The notes: generated from the sequence alone by a model not told the origin. Positions 1 to 9,130 are shown, counted from the first letter of the stretch. The stretch is DNA of 64,000 nt from Rhizobiaceae bacterium (GCA_017644105.1 JAEPMD010000020.1:1-64000); one strand, 5' to 3'. Made by a program: numbers and translations.

Positions 1-1
1 A

Positions 2-64
2 GGCCACAAGCAAGCAGATATCAAAGAACTGTTGCCATGGAATTACGAAAAATACGTGGGATAG
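2..64 (+). mobile_element. C-terminal tail of an IS66-family transposase (cut by window edge)
   Basis: The first in-frame codons read GHKQADIKELLPWNYEKYVG and then a stop. The ELLPWNY-type ending followed by a few residues is typical of the C-terminal element of IS66 transposases (TnpC). Only about 20 codons are inside the window, so intactness cannot be judged. No inverted terminal repeat was recognised in the following few hundred bases. Identification is from memory of the family ending and is moderately secure. Confidence 0.5.
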
Positions 65-70
65 AAACAC

Positions 71-220
71 CGCTTACATTAGTTTCCATTAGCTTCCATT
101 AGCTTCCATTAGTTTCCATTAGCTTCCATTAGCTTCCATTAGTTTCCATTAGCTTCCATTAGCTTTCATTAGCTTCCATTAGCTTTCATTAGCTTTCATT
201 AGCTTTCATTAGCTTTCATT
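71..220. repeat. Tandem array of 10-bp repeats
   Basis: From 81 to 220 there are 14 consecutive units of exactly 10 bp, with a degenerate fifteenth at 71-80. Three variants occur: AGCTTCCATT, AGTTTCCATT and AGCTTTCATT. The 5' half mixes the first two and the 3' half is mostly the third, a pattern expected from local duplication of already diverged units. No unit is missing or out of phase. There are no spacers, so this is not a CRISPR array. It lies directly after the IS66 tail. Confidence 0.9.
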
Positions 221-575
221 GAGCCCATCCGACAAATCAGGCTCTAAATCCACATAAAAATGGTTTTAACACCGGAAGCACAAAGATGATAATAAGTGTA
301 GAGATTTTATGAACTGTAAGCATTCGATTATCACATAAAAATCAACAACTTCTGTTGGCCCCATCCAAACTTTATTTTGACCAGCATCAAAGTCTTCCCC
401 CCTTTGGGGGATGCTTTGTACTTATAGTATTGCAACTTATTGTTAAATTTAGTTTTATAATTCTACTCTGCTCATCGGGGAAACCAAATTGCTGCCAGCA
501 CAAACTTTAGAAATCGGGGTTGAAGCGATGCCTCCAACCCCAATACATTGAGCCACACTGCTGGCTCTCGCCCGG
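221..575. other. Intergenic region without a recognised gene
   Basis: No ORF here looks like a real protein. A short C-run/G-run hairpin occurs near 398-412 and a stem at 516-541. The rest is AT-rich and featureless to my reading. It may hold the outer end of the IS66 element, but I could not identify a terminal repeat. Confidence 0.5.
516..541 (-). terminator. Possible terminator hairpin of the small membrane protein gene
   Basis: GGGGTTG at 516-522 pairs perfectly with CAACCCC at 535-541 around a 12-nt loop. On the minus strand it lies 35 bp after the stop of the 99-residue gene. The trailing minus-strand sequence has only a weak T stretch, so function as an intrinsic terminator is uncertain. 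Confidence 0.35.
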
Positions 576-875
576 CTACTTTCTATCTGTAATCAGCCGG
601 TCAAATGCATTTTCTAAATAAAAAGCTCGCTCCAAATCTTCAGCATCCTTGTGTCGATAAAAATGGATCTCGTTATCCCTATCTTGATAAATCGTATAAA
701 CAAGTTGGTTCTCAGGCGGCAAAACTTGAGATAATTTCGATGATCGATATCTGATGAACAAACTCGCCATCATATAAATAAATGCTAGCGGTACGATCAG
801 CCAAGCCAGCTTCAACCAATTGGGCAATGATTGGTAACTATCAAATAAATCCTGCCAGAAATTATAGTCTTCCAT
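576..875 (-). CDS. Small single-pass membrane protein, unknown function
   Basis: 99 residues, family not recognised. A hydrophobic segment (about residues 23-42, LAWLIVPLAFIYMMASLF) is followed by a basic stretch (RYRSSK), which suggests one membrane span with a cytoplasmic C-terminus. The C-terminal 50 residues are charged and end in an acidic helix-like stretch (EDLERAFYLENAFDRL). The start at 875 is chosen because GGGAG lies 7 bp upstream. A longer reading from 950 would run through the structured leader and is unlikely. The gene lies downstream of the Na+/Pi cotransporter gene on the same strand but is separated from it by about 350 bp holding a structured leader, so it is probably controlled separately. 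Confidence 0.7.
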   Translation of the reverse strand: MEDYNFWQDLFDSYQSLPNWLKLAWLIVPLAFIYMMASLFIRYRSSKLSQVLPPENQLVYTIYQDRDNEIHFYRHKDAEDLERAFYLENAFDRLITDRK

Positions 876-1073
876 TGGTAACTCCCTATTCTTTTGGATG
901 ATCGGCCACCAGAAAACTCTGGTAGCCGGGGAGTTAGTAAGCCGCCGCAAGACGACCGCGATGGCCTTTAGGCAAAGCTCTGGACATGCGCCAAAGCCTC
1001 CCCAACCATAATGGTCTGAGGAGGTATTGTTACGGTCAAATACCGACCGCTCTTGGAGGGGTTACTACGCCCC
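876..1073 (-). promoter_or_regulatory. Candidate structured 5' leader (riboswitch-like) with a sequestrable ribosome binding site
   Basis: Read on the minus strand, the leader opens with GGGGCGTAGTAA (1073-1062), which pairs with TTACTAACTCCCC (940-928) to close a domain of about 145 nt. Inside are a 7-bp stem with a 7-nt loop (977-983 with 991-997), a hairpin with CCTCC/GGAGG arms (998-1024), and two mutually exclusive pairings (1033-1037 with 1045-1049, or 1023-1027 with 1040-1044). A 10-bp hairpin follows (904-913 with 918-927). The 3' arm of the closing stem contains TAACTCCC (936-929), an exact 8-nt complement of the GGGAGTTA (886-879) that holds the Shine-Dalgarno sequence. Stem and sequestration therefore compete. 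I do not recognise the class. Confidence 0.5.
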
Positions 1074-1228
1074 GAGATTGATCAGATGATCAAACCTGTC
1101 ATCATTTTAATATGAAGCAATGGAAAACGAAAGCTCGTTTATTGCGAAAGAGAAAAGTCCGCAAATAGTGCGAAAGGAGAAGTGCTGCTTTCAGAGTTTG
1201 TCGACAGCTTTTGGCCCAGCACAGACAA

Positions 1229-2872
1229 TCATCCGTCAATTCTTTTCCAGCTGGTTTTTGGCTCTTCGCCAGCAGCGAGCAGTACAGGATATGCAATGGA
1301 TGTGAGATGCGAATTGATGCGCTTTAAATCCCGCAATACATCCAAATGCAGACTACTGGTTGTCAGCGTATCTGCGTGACCGGAACCAAGACGCTGAAAA
1401 TGAGTTTCAATCGAGTTCCGTTCCAATTCACTTACGACAGGTTTTGTCTGGATCAGCTGGCGGGCAAGATCAGCATCATCTGAAACAAATGTATTTATCG
1501 CCAATTCAAAATTATTCGAAACAGCTTCTAAAAGTTGCTCAATCTCCGTCCAACCTTCCTTTGAAAATTGCGATTGCTGTTTAATCTTTTTGGCGGCCAA
1601 ACCCATAAGGCCTGTATCAATGATATCACCAATATGTTCCAAATTTGCGGTAAAGCTTAAAATGTCCATCGCGCGTTTAGTTTCATCCTCAGATAACTCG
1701 CGTTGAAGGATTTGTGCAGCGTAAAGTTTAATCGCGTTAAACAAACGGTCGACATCATCGTCCATTTTTGAGATGCCCCTTCGTTTCTCGTCGCTGTCGA
1801 ACTTTAGAACAATATTCACACCACGTAACATGTCTTGGGTTAAGTCAGCCATGGCAAGCGCTTCGCGTTTGGCACAGGCAAGCGCCTCTCCTGTTGAAGT
1901 CAGCAAATGTTCATCTAGATATTTTGGTCCAATCACTGCCGCATCGTGTTGGTCGTCAGGCAAGATATGATCGGCCATTTTTATGAACAGGCTTAATGTA
2001 AACAGTCCGAAACACGCAACACAGACATTTAGAACGATATGCACGCTAATTGGTATCATCGTCATGGGGACATACAGACTGAGTTGTTCGATCAGAATGC
2101 CAACACAAAAATAAGCCACTCCAACGCCAAATGCCCTGATTGCCAAATTGGCAGTCACCGGTAGACGGGCGTTCTTTGACGATTGCCAATTAGCGATGAC
2201 CGGCAACAAACCACTGCCAAGATTGGCCCCGAGCACGAGATATATCCCCACCTGCACCTCAAATGTCCCAGCGGCGACCAGGCCAACGGTCAGCAAGACG
2301 ATCGCAAGACTGGAATGCGCGAGATACGTCATGATCAAACCAACTATCAGAAGCAGAGATGGATGAGACGAAAGAATATCCAATATAGCAACAAATTCAG
2401 CGTTGCTTGTTAACTCCTGTGCATTGGTCCCGATGAGGGATAATGACAGCAAAATAAGACCCAAACCGGTAAAGGCACGTGATATGCCGCGCACCTTGCT
2501 GCTCTGGCTTGATAGAAATCCAAACACACCAATCGTGAGCAGTATCGGCACCAACGCGGCGATCTTTTGCGAGGCGACAAGAACTGCGAGCGCTGTACCA
2601 ACATCAGCGCCAAGCATAATAAGGAAAGCTGTTGATGTTGCCATAACATTCTGCGCGGAAAATGAGGCGGCGATCATCGCGGTTGCTGTACTGCTTTGCA
2701 AAGCGATTGCGACAAGCAGACCTGAAATAAAAGGCGCAAATATCCTTCCTTCAGCGCGCCGAGCCCATCGTTTTAGAACAGATCCATATGACCGCATAAC
2801 GCCGGTACGCACCATACGAAGCCCCCATAACAGAAGCGCAACAGAACCGAGAATATTGATTAAAGTCACCAA
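1229..2872 (-). CDS. Na+/phosphate cotransporter family protein with C-terminal PhoU-like domain
   Basis: 547 residues, the usual size for bacterial NptA/YjbB-type Na/Pi-cotransporter II proteins. The N-terminal 330 residues hold two inverted membrane repeats, each with the family's Q/H-S-S signature: LQSSTATAM near residue 58 and AHSSLAIVLL near residue 185. Residues from about 345 to the end are helical and soluble with paired acidic residues, as in PhoU-like domains. It probably takes up inorganic phosphate with sodium, or helps balance it. The start is a TTG at 2872 or the GTG just after it; AAGG lies about 9 bp before the TTG. It sits beside two organophosphate import systems on the same strand, which supports a phosphate role. 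Confidence 0.88.
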   Translation of the reverse strand: MVTLINILGSVALLLWGLRMVRTGVMRSYGSVLKRWARRAEGRIFAPFISGLLVAIALQSSTATAMIAASFSAQNVMATSTAFLIMLGADVGTALAVLVASQKIAALVPILLTIGVFGFLSSQSSKVRGISRAFTGLGLILLSLSLIGTNAQELTSNAEFVAILDILSSHPSLLLIVGLIMTYLAHSSLAIVLLTVGLVAAGTFEVQVGIYLVLGANLGSGLLPVIANWQSSKNARLPVTANLAIRAFGVGVAYFCVGILIEQLSLYVPMTMIPISVHIVLNVCVACFGLFTLSLFIKMADHILPDDQHDAAVIGPKYLDEHLLTSTGEALACAKREALAMADLTQDMLRGVNIVLKFDSDEKRRGISKMDDDVDRLFNAIKLYAAQILQRELSEDETKRAMDILSFTANLEHIGDIIDTGLMGLAAKKIKQQSQFSKEGWTEIEQLLEAVSNNFELAINTFVSDDADLARQLIQTKPVVSELERNSIETHFQRLGSGHADTLTTSSLHLDVLRDLKRINSHLTSIAYPVLLAAGEEPKTSWKRIDG

Positions 2873-2952
2873 TGAAATATACCTTCATTCGAAGTTTTCA
2901 AAATTGAAAAATGGGGTTTACCCAAATGCGACCTGATAGTTTTATAGCGCTT

Positions 2953-3885
2953 TTACACTCCCGTAAGAAGCGCCTTTGTTCGTGCTGGAAAGTCTGTGAT
3001 GATGCCATCCACTCCGAAGTCGATCATCCTGTATATGTCTGCTTCCTCATTGACAGTCCAAACATTCACAATCAATCCTGTTTGTTGCGCTAACACAACA
3101 TCTTCTTTTGCGACATCTTCAAAATATGGTGCCCATATCTGACCACCAAAACTCTTGATTATGCTTGGCATTGACGTTTCAGCACTTGACCAATGCGCCC
3201 CCGCCATCCAGGGAGAATCTGGATAAATATTTGGCTGCATCGGTGGATTTGGCCGATCATAATAACTTAAAAACCCCAATGTTATTTGATCATCAAGTTT
3301 ATGACATTCTTTTAAAACCCGCCAATCAAAGGATGATATGATGGCTTGCTCTGTCACACTAAATTTCTCTAAAGTTGAAACGACCGATCTGGCCAAACTT
3401 TTGGGACTAGCACCAAGATCAGATCGGTTGGCGTAGGATTTAATTTCAATATTGACGACAAATTCTGGCTGATCTTTTAACCATTCACAAAATGTGTCCA
3501 ATTGTGGAACAGACACATTGCGAAGCACGGCCTGCTCAGGAAACCGTTTTTGATAATCCGTGCCAGGCCTTAATTCCCCTACATCAAATAGTTTTAAATC
3601 TGAGTAGCGGCTCTCGATAATCTTTGGCCCAGTTTTGCCGAGCCAATTGCCATGTTGATCTTTTGCCAAGTTGAAGGAAATTTCAGGATCATGATGTAAT
3701 ATAGTAATCGAATCTGCTGTATTTTGAACATCGATCTCAACAGCATAAATTCCATTTTCAACCAAATGCAAAATGCCAGGCATAGTGTTTTCCGGCAATT
3801 CACCTCGCGCGCCCCGATGCCCATAGATCATGGGCTTTTTGTCGGCGTCTCGCAGCTTTTGGCGAAGAAAATGGGAATGGATCAT
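2953..3885 (-). CDS. ugpQ: Glycerophosphodiester phosphodiesterase
   Basis: 310 residues. The GDPD signature [14 protein letters not shown] near residues 20-33 carries the catalytic histidine, followed by EIDVQ and the second histidine in ILHHDP. A C-terminal NVWTVNEE and DGIITDFP stretch is also typical. There is no signal peptide, so it acts in the cytoplasm, hydrolysing imported glycerophosphodiesters to glycerol-3-phosphate and an alcohol. It is the last gene of the ugp operon and its start overlaps the end of ugpC by 4 bp (ATGA), a sign of translational coupling. Confidence 0.92.
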   Translation of the reverse strand: MIHSHFLRQKLRDADKKPMIYGHRGARGELPENTMPGILHLVENGIYAVEIDVQNTADSITILHHDPEISFNLAKDQHGNWLGKTGPKIIESRYSDLKLFDVGELRPGTDYQKRFPEQAVLRNVSVPQLDTFCEWLKDQPEFVVNIEIKSYANRSDLGASPKSLARSVVSTLEKFSVTEQAIISSFDWRVLKECHKLDDQITLGFLSYYDRPNPPMQPNIYPDSPWMAGAHWSSAETSMPSIIKSFGGQIWAPYFEDVAKEDVVLAQQTGLIVNVWTVNEEADIYRMIDFGVDGIITDFPARTKALLTGV

Positions 3886-4928
3886 CCAATCCGCTTTCCT
3901 GTATCGGGGTTGAACAAATGCATATTTTCAAGGGCAATCGACAAACGGATTTCTTCCCCGGCTTGCGAAATTTTGTGAACGCCCGGCACACTTGCCGTAA
4001 ATGCCTCTTCCCCAAGCTTACCGTGCAATAAAGTATTGGCACCAAGCGGCTCAGACTGGAATACTTTGACGGTAAGCGGACCATCGGGATCCATCACAAC
4101 ATGTTCTGGCCGCATCCCAACAGATATTGCGCCATCGGGTGCATTGACCAATCCAAGCTCAGCATTGCCAACGGATAATTTTCCAGAACTTGCATTGCCA
4201 GCAACAATGTTCATAGCCGGACTGCCAATGAATTGTGCCGTAAACAATGTTTGCGGCTTTTCATAAACGTCAAGTGGCGAACCCACTTGTTCCGCAATAC
4301 CCGCATTCATCACAATCATGCGGTCAGCCATCGTCATAGCTTCGACTTGATCGTGCGTGACATATAACGACGTGATGCCAAGATTTGATTGCAATTGCTT
4401 GATCTCAAGGCGCATTTGCACACGCAGTTTTGCATCTAGGTTAGACAATGGTTCATCGAACAAAAATACCGCCGGTTCACGCACAATCGCACGTCCCATC
4501 GCAACCCGTTGACGTTGACCACCGGAAAGCTCTTTTGGTTTGCGATCCAAATAAGGTTCAAGCTGCAAGAGCTTTGCAGCTTCTTGCACCTTTCTTTCAA
4601 TCTCATCAGCAGGAACTTTTGCGATTTTTAAGCTATAGGCCATATTTTTGCGGACCGACATATGCGGATAAAGCGCGTAGTTTTGAAACACCATGGCGAT
4701 ATCTCGATCCATCGGCTCTTTTTCATTGACCCTTGCACCGTCAATTTGAATCTCGCCTTCGCTGATGGTTTCAAGACCAGCAACCATACGTAATAATGTG
4801 GATTTACCGCAGCCAGATGGACCGACGATCACAATAAATTCGCCATCTTGGATATCAACGCTTACACCATGGATAACTTCTGTTTTGCCATAGCGTTTTT
4901 TAATATCTTTTAGACTTACATTCGCCAT
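3882..4928 (-). CDS. ugpC: ABC transporter ATP-binding protein, glycerol-3-phosphate/glycerophosphodiester import
   Basis: 348 residues, with the CUT1-type ATPase layout. Walker A is GPSGCGKST near residue 37, the Q-loop is in [10 protein letters not shown], the signature is LSGGQRQR, and Walker B is VFLFDEP followed by [10 protein letters not shown]-terminal TOBE/OB regulatory domain runs from about residue 235 (VGMRPEHV). It energises the UgpAE permease. It follows ugpE with no gap and overlaps ugpQ, so it is one transcription unit. The substrate is assigned from the neighbouring ugpB and ugpQ genes. Confidence 0.92.
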   Translation of the reverse strand: MANVSLKDIKKRYGKTEVIHGVSVDIQDGEFIVIVGPSGCGKSTLLRMVAGLETISEGEIQIDGARVNEKEPMDRDIAMVFQNYALYPHMSVRKNMAYSLKIAKVPADEIERKVQEAAKLLQLEPYLDRKPKELSGGQRQRVAMGRAIVREPAVFLFDEPLSNLDAKLRVQMRLEIKQLQSNLGITSLYVTHDQVEAMTMADRMIVMNAGIAEQVGSPLDVYEKPQTLFTAQFIGSPAMNIVAGNASSGKLSVGNAELGLVNAPDGAISVGMRPEHVVMDPDGPLTVKVFQSEPLGANTLLHGKLGEEAFTASVPGVHKISQAGEEIRLSIALENMHLFNPDTGKRIG

Positions 4929-5798
4929 TTATTTCTCACTATCTACTAGTCCGCTGATAAATAATTTCTGCATGGAAACCACCACGATTACTGGCGGGAT
5001 CATTGCCAAAATGGACGTCGCCATGATCACTGGCCAATCAGCTGTATCGTCCCCAGATGGGAACATCTGTTTGATACCCATGACGATTGTGTTCATGTCT
5101 GGTTCTGTTGTGATCAGCAAGGGCCACAAATATTGGTTCCAGCCATAGATAAACAAAATCACGAAAAGCGCGGCAATATTGGTGCGGCTCATAGGTATGA
5201 TGATGTCGATGAAAAACCGCATAGGACGCGCGCCATCCACACGGGCAGCTTCGGCCAATTCATCCGGAATTGTCATGAAGAATTGTCGGAAGAGGAATGT
5301 TGCAGTCGCAGATGCAATCAACGGGAAGATCAATCCAGAATAGCTATTGAGCATGCCAAAGCCGGCCACCACTTCATAAGTCGGGACAATGCGAACCTCA
5401 ACGGGCAGCATCAACGTAATAAAGATCATCCAAAAAAATGTCGTCCGACCGGGAAATTTGAAATAAACGATCGCAAAAGCAGATAATAGCGAGATGATGA
5501 TTTTGCCCACTGCAATGCCAATCGCCATAACGAGCGAATTAAACAGCATTGTCGCCACGGGCACATTGACCCCAGAGAATAATGCTCTGGAGTAGTTTTC
5601 GATAAAGTGGCCACCTGGTAGCAGCGGCATTGGCGGTTTAACAATTTCCGGCTGTGTGACAGTCGATGCCACGAAGGCCAACCAGATCGGGAAGAAAATG
5701 ATCAATATGCCAAAGATCATCAATGCATGGGTGAGCCACAGTGAGCCACCTTTTTTCTCCACCATGCCAGGTGCTGGTTCTTTTGCAATATGAGCCAT
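4929..5798 (-). CDS. ugpE: ABC transporter permease, glycerol-3-phosphate import
   Basis: 289 residues with six predicted membrane spans. The EAA loop appears as [26 protein letters not shown] near residues 190-215, the contact to the ATPase. The N-terminal cytoplasmic stretch (about 20 residues) precedes the first span. It pairs with UgpA in the inner membrane. It starts on the last base of ugpA and abuts ugpC. Confidence 0.92.
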   Translation of the reverse strand: MAHIAKEPAPGMVEKKGGSLWLTHALMIFGILIIFFPIWLAFVASTVTQPEIVKPPMPLLPGGHFIENYSRALFSGVNVPVATMLFNSLVMAIGIAVGKIIISLLSAFAIVYFKFPGRTTFFWMIFITLMLPVEVRIVPTYEVVAGFGMLNSYSGLIFPLIASATATFLFRQFFMTIPDELAEAARVDGARPMRFFIDIIIPMSRTNIAALFVILFIYGWNQYLWPLLITTEPDMNTIVMGIKQMFPSGDDTADWPVIMATSILAMIPPVIVVVSMQKLFISGLVDSEK

Positions 5799-6679
5799 TA
5801 ATAATGCACCTTCTTCTCAACAAATTTGAACTGCATGACGGTTAAAGCACCAACAACAAGTAAAAGGATTACCGATTGTGCAGCTGACGAACCAAGGTCC
5901 TGACCGACAAAGCCATCAGAAAACACTTTGTAAACAAGAATGGTTGTTGATTGCTGCGGACCACCAGATGTGATTGTGTGAATGACGCCAAAGGTCTCGA
6001 AGAATGCGTAAACAATATTCACCACAAGCAAGAAGAATGTTGTGGGTGATAAGAGCGGCAGCACAATGGTGAAAAAGCGACGCCAGAATCTTGCGCCATC
6101 AATGGCCGCAGCTTCAATCACTGAGCGCGGCACAGCTTGCAATGCTGCAAAGAAAAATAAGAAATTATAGCTGATCCGTCCCCAGGCGGATGCCACTACA
6201 ACCAGCCCCATGGCTTCCTCGCCATTTAGAACATGGTTCCAATCATAACCCAGCTGACCCAAATACCATGACACAATACCCACGCGTGTGTTGAACATGA
6301 AGAGCCACAATACCCCTGCAATTGCAGGCGCGACAGCATAAGGCCAAATAAGAAGCGTTCTATAAGTTGTTGCACCTTTTATCAGCCGATCAGCAAGTAC
6401 GGCTAAAAACAGTGCGGGCACCATAGAAACAATTGTCACCAAAGTGGAGAAAAGCGCGGTCGTACCAAACGACGCGAGATAGAATTTATCTGACAATAAG
6501 AATTCAAAATTACCCAGTCCAACAAATTGCGATGACAATCCGAAAGGATCGGGAATGAACATGGATTGCCAAATGGCTTGCCCGGCAGGGTAGAAGAAGA
6601 AGATTCCAGAAATCAGAATCTGAGGAAACACCAGGCAGAGAGGCAGAATCCAACCGTTAAAACGAACGCGTTTTTCCAT
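5798..6679 (-). CDS. ugpA: ABC transporter permease, glycerol-3-phosphate import
   Basis: 293 residues with six membrane spans. The N-terminus ([15 protein letters not shown]) and the second-span region ([13 protein letters not shown]) match UgpA permeases. The EAA loop is [24 protein letters not shown] near residues 185-208. Its stop overlaps the ugpE start by one base. A 70-bp gap with a stable stem-loop separates it from ugpB. Confidence 0.92.
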   Translation of the reverse strand: MEKRVRFNGWILPLCLVFPQILISGIFFFYPAGQAIWQSMFIPDPFGLSSQFVGLGNFEFLLSDKFYLASFGTTALFSTLVTIVSMVPALFLAVLADRLIKGATTYRTLLIWPYAVAPAIAGVLWLFMFNTRVGIVSWYLGQLGYDWNHVLNGEEAMGLVVVASAWGRISYNFLFFFAALQAVPRSVIEAAAIDGARFWRRFFTIVLPLLSPTTFFLLVVNIVYAFFETFGVIHTITSGGPQQSTTILVYKVFSDGFVGQDLGSSAAQSVILLLVVGALTVMQFKFVEKKVHY

Positions 6680-6698
6680 AAGCTTTATCCTGATAATT

Positions 6699-6735
6699 GA
6701 AGCTGCCGAGGGAGAGAGATCATCTCGGCAACTTC
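6699..6735 (-). terminator. Intercistronic stem-loop between ugpB and ugpA
   Basis: The 12-nt arms 6699-6710 and 6724-6735 pair along their full length with one G-U pair around a 13-nt loop. On the minus strand it lies just after the ugpB stop. No T-run follows on that strand. It is therefore more likely to act as a 3' stabilising or partial-attenuation element, giving more binding protein than permease, than as a full terminator. Confidence 0.6.
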
Positions 6736-6749
6736 ATTTTTAAGGAGTA

Positions 6750-8063
6750 TTAGCGGTTCGCTTGCTCAAAGCGACGAAGCAATGGATTGCCACGCTCAAC
6801 CGCACTATCCAAAGCTTCTTGAGCTGTCTTATCACCAGACCATACAGCCTCAAGCTCTTCATCAATGATGCCGCGGATCTGATCAAATGAACCCAGACGC
6901 AGACCTTTAGAGTTTGCAGTTGGTTCTTTTGCTGTCATTTGGATCACAGCGATATCAGTTCCAGGATTGTCATTGTAGAAACCGTCAGCTTTGGTTTTAT
7001 CGCCGGCTGCAGATGTAATCGGAAGATAACCTGTGTCCTGGTGCCATTTTGCCTGAATATCTGTTGAAGATAAGAAGTTTAGGAATGCAGCAGTAGCTTT
7101 ATATTCATCTGCATCATGCCCTTCCATCACCCACAAGGATGCACCGCCAATGATGGTGTTTTGTGGCGCGCCTGCAGCTTCTGACCAATAAGGTAGAGGA
7201 CGTACTTCAAACTCAAATTGTGCTTCACTTTTGATCCCAGCATAACCCGCTGAACTTTCTGTAAAGAGAGCACATTCACCAGCACGGAAGTTTGCGCCAC
7301 CTTCATTGCGACGACCTGCATAGAAGAACTTACCTTCTTTTGCCCAATCACCCATGGCTTGAATATGTTTAACCTGCAATGGGCTGTTAAATGTGAGCTC
7401 TGTGTCTAGCGCAGCAAAACCATTGTCTTTGGATGCAAATGGCGTGTTGTGATAGGCTGAGAAGTTTTCCAAATGGATCCAGCTTTGCCAAGCCGTTGTC
7501 AGCGGACATTCGCTGCCAGATGCTTTGAGCGTATCAAGAACTTCACCAACTTTTTCCCAAGTAGAAAGATCAACATCAGCAGCAATACCTGCTTCTTTAA
7601 GTGCATCTTTATTCACCCAAAGAACTGGTGTTGACGAGTTAAATGGCAGTGACAGCATCTGACCATCTGTAGACGTATAATAACCCTTCACAGATCCGAT
7701 AAATGCATTTTGGTCAAATGAAGCACCCGCTTCGCTCATGACTTCGTAGACCGGCTTGATCGCACCTTTTGCGCTCATCATTGTGGCTGTACCCACTTCA
7801 AACACCATCAGGATGTTTGGTTGCTCGCCAGCACGGAAAGCAGCAATGCCAGCATTTAATGTTTCAGAGTAGTTACCCTTGTGAGATGCCACGACTTTAT
7901 AGTCATTTTGGCTTGAATTGAATGTCTCAACTTGCTCGGCAACCAACTCACCAAGACGGCCAGTAAACGCGTGCCAGAATTGAATTTCTGTCTGCGCGAC
8001 AGCCAAAGTCGGCGTGAGCGCTGTTGAACAAAGAGCTACAGCTCCAAGTACTAAATTCTTCAT
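6750..8063 (-). CDS. ugpB: Glycerol-3-phosphate ABC transporter substrate-binding protein
   Basis: 437 residues. A cleavable signal peptide is visible (MKNLVLGAVALCSTALTPTLAVAQ, cut after AVA). The mature start TEIQFWHAFTGRLGELVAEQ and the later ASHKGNYSETLNAGIAAFRA and MMSAKGAIKPVYEVM stretches are characteristic of UgpB. It binds glycerol-3-phosphate or glycerophosphodiesters in the periplasm. It is the first gene of the operon, with GGAGG just upstream of the ATG. The order ugpB-A-E-C-Q is the standard one. Confidence 0.93.
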   Translation of the reverse strand: MKNLVLGAVALCSTALTPTLAVAQTEIQFWHAFTGRLGELVAEQVETFNSSQNDYKVVASHKGNYSETLNAGIAAFRAGEQPNILMVFEVGTATMMSAKGAIKPVYEVMSEAGASFDQNAFIGSVKGYYTSTDGQMLSLPFNSSTPVLWVNKDALKEAGIAADVDLSTWEKVGEVLDTLKASGSECPLTTAWQSWIHLENFSAYHNTPFASKDNGFAALDTELTFNSPLQVKHIQAMGDWAKEGKFFYAGRRNEGGANFRAGECALFTESSAGYAGIKSEAQFEFEVRPLPYWSEAAGAPQNTIIGGASLWVMEGHDADEYKATAAFLNFLSSTDIQAKWHQDTGYLPITSAAGDKTKADGFYNDNPGTDIAVIQMTAKEPTANSKGLRLGSFDQIRGIIDEELEAVWSGDKTAQEALDSAVERGNPLLRRFEQANR

Positions 8064-8176
8064 AATTATCCTCCCAGATAAGCCATTGTTTCGAGTTTAA
8101 ACGCTACATAGCGGTATCAATCGTCGACCATAGTTGAGAAAATTTTATAATTCAAGTGTGTTTTTATTGCGTATTA

Positions 8177-8193
8177 TATAACATTATGTTATA
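8177..8193. promoter_or_regulatory. Perfect palindrome in the ugpB-lysR intergenic region
   Basis: TATAACAT-T-ATGTTATA is a 17-bp perfect inverted repeat. It ends about 30 bp before the likely start of the LysR gene and sits in the divergent promoter region. It contains the T-N11-A spacing that LysR-type regulators favour. It is a good candidate operator for autoregulation and possibly ugp control. Confidence 0.55.
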
Positions 8194-8224
8194 ATTTAGT
8201 GACGATATGCGGGGGGAGTGGACA

Positions 8225-9130
8225 TTGGAAGGTCCTGTTAGAATAAGACAATTGGAGGCATTAAACGCGCTTGCAGACCATGGCAGCATGACCAAAGCAG
8301 CAGAGTCTCTTAAGATATCTCAGCCGGCGGTGAGCCGATTATTGGCAGACTTAACAAAGGATCTTGGGTTCAAATTATTTCACCGGCAAGATGGCCGCAT
8401 ACACCTCACGCAAGAGGCAAGATTTCTGTTACCAGACATTAGGCGCGTGCTTGAATCCATGTCTTTCATCACCGAAGCAGGTCGAAACCTTTCCAACCAA
8501 AAAGCGGGCCACATTCGCGTTGCTTGCCTTCCGGGTTTTGCCACCAGCCACCTGCCAGCAATCATCGCAAAATTCATGGCAGATCGCCCAGGTGTCACAA
8601 TCACGGTTGAACCTGACCGTCCCGAGCGGATTTTAGAATGGATTGTGGGCGAACAGTTTGACTGCGGCATCACAGATGGTTTTGATGGCCATCCAGCAAT
8701 TGAACATGAAACGGTTCCAATTCGCTCAGTTTGTATTTTTAAAAAAGGTCATTCGATCGGCAAACTTGATGTAATCACGCCCGCTGATTTGAAAGATTAT
8801 CCTATCATCCACACACGACGGGACAGTACCTTTTTTGGCTCCATAGACGAGGCATTTAAAGCCGCAGGCGTTCCACTGAGACCGCATATTGAAATCAGAC
8901 AATTTACAGCCGCCTGTGAATTGGTCCGCCATGGCGCAGGCCTTTCTATTGTCAGTGAATTAGATGCACTCAGTTACACTGATCGAGATGTGGATTTTCG
9001 CCCGTTCGAACCGAGCATTCCACACAATCTTTCGCTTGTAAGACCCATCCACCGCCATCCATCAAAACTAACCCTTGAATTCATGGCGATGTTTGAAGAA
9101 AGCTTGAAACAATTACGTTTCGTTTCTTAG
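8225..9130 (+). CDS. LysR-family transcriptional regulator
   Basis: About 301 residues. The N-terminal winged helix-turn-helix reads RQLEALNALADHGSMTKAAESLKISQPAVSRLLADL, the classic LysR DNA-binding domain. The remainder is a periplasmic-binding-protein-like effector domain (about residues 90-295). I prefer the TTG at 8225 because GGGGGGAG lies 6 bp upstream; the ATG at 8207 lies before that motif and has none of its own. The gene is divergent from ugpB and is the natural candidate regulator of the ugp operon, which in enterobacteria is controlled by PhoB instead. The effector is unknown. Confidence 0.85.
   Translation: MEGPVRIRQLEALNALADHGSMTKAAESLKISQPAVSRLLADLTKDLGFKLFHRQDGRIHLTQEARFLLPDIRRVLESMSFITEAGRNLSNQKAGHIRVACLPGFATSHLPAIIAKFMADRPGVTITVEPDRPERILEWIVGEQFDCGITDGFDGHPAIEHETVPIRSVCIFKKGHSIGKLDVITPADLKDYPIIHTRRDSTFFGSIDEAFKAAGVPLRPHIEIRQFTAACELVRHGAGLSIVSELDALSYTDRDVDFRPFEPSIPHNLSLVRPIHRHPSKLTLEFMAMFEESLKQLRFVS

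Noticed and set aside
71-220. The repeat array as a CRISPR
   Set aside because: The units are 10 bp with no spacers and no cas genes are nearby.
2403-2936. A 177-residue plus-strand reading frame
   Set aside because: It is antisense to the Na+/Pi cotransporter gene, has no ribosome binding site and no recognisable domain.
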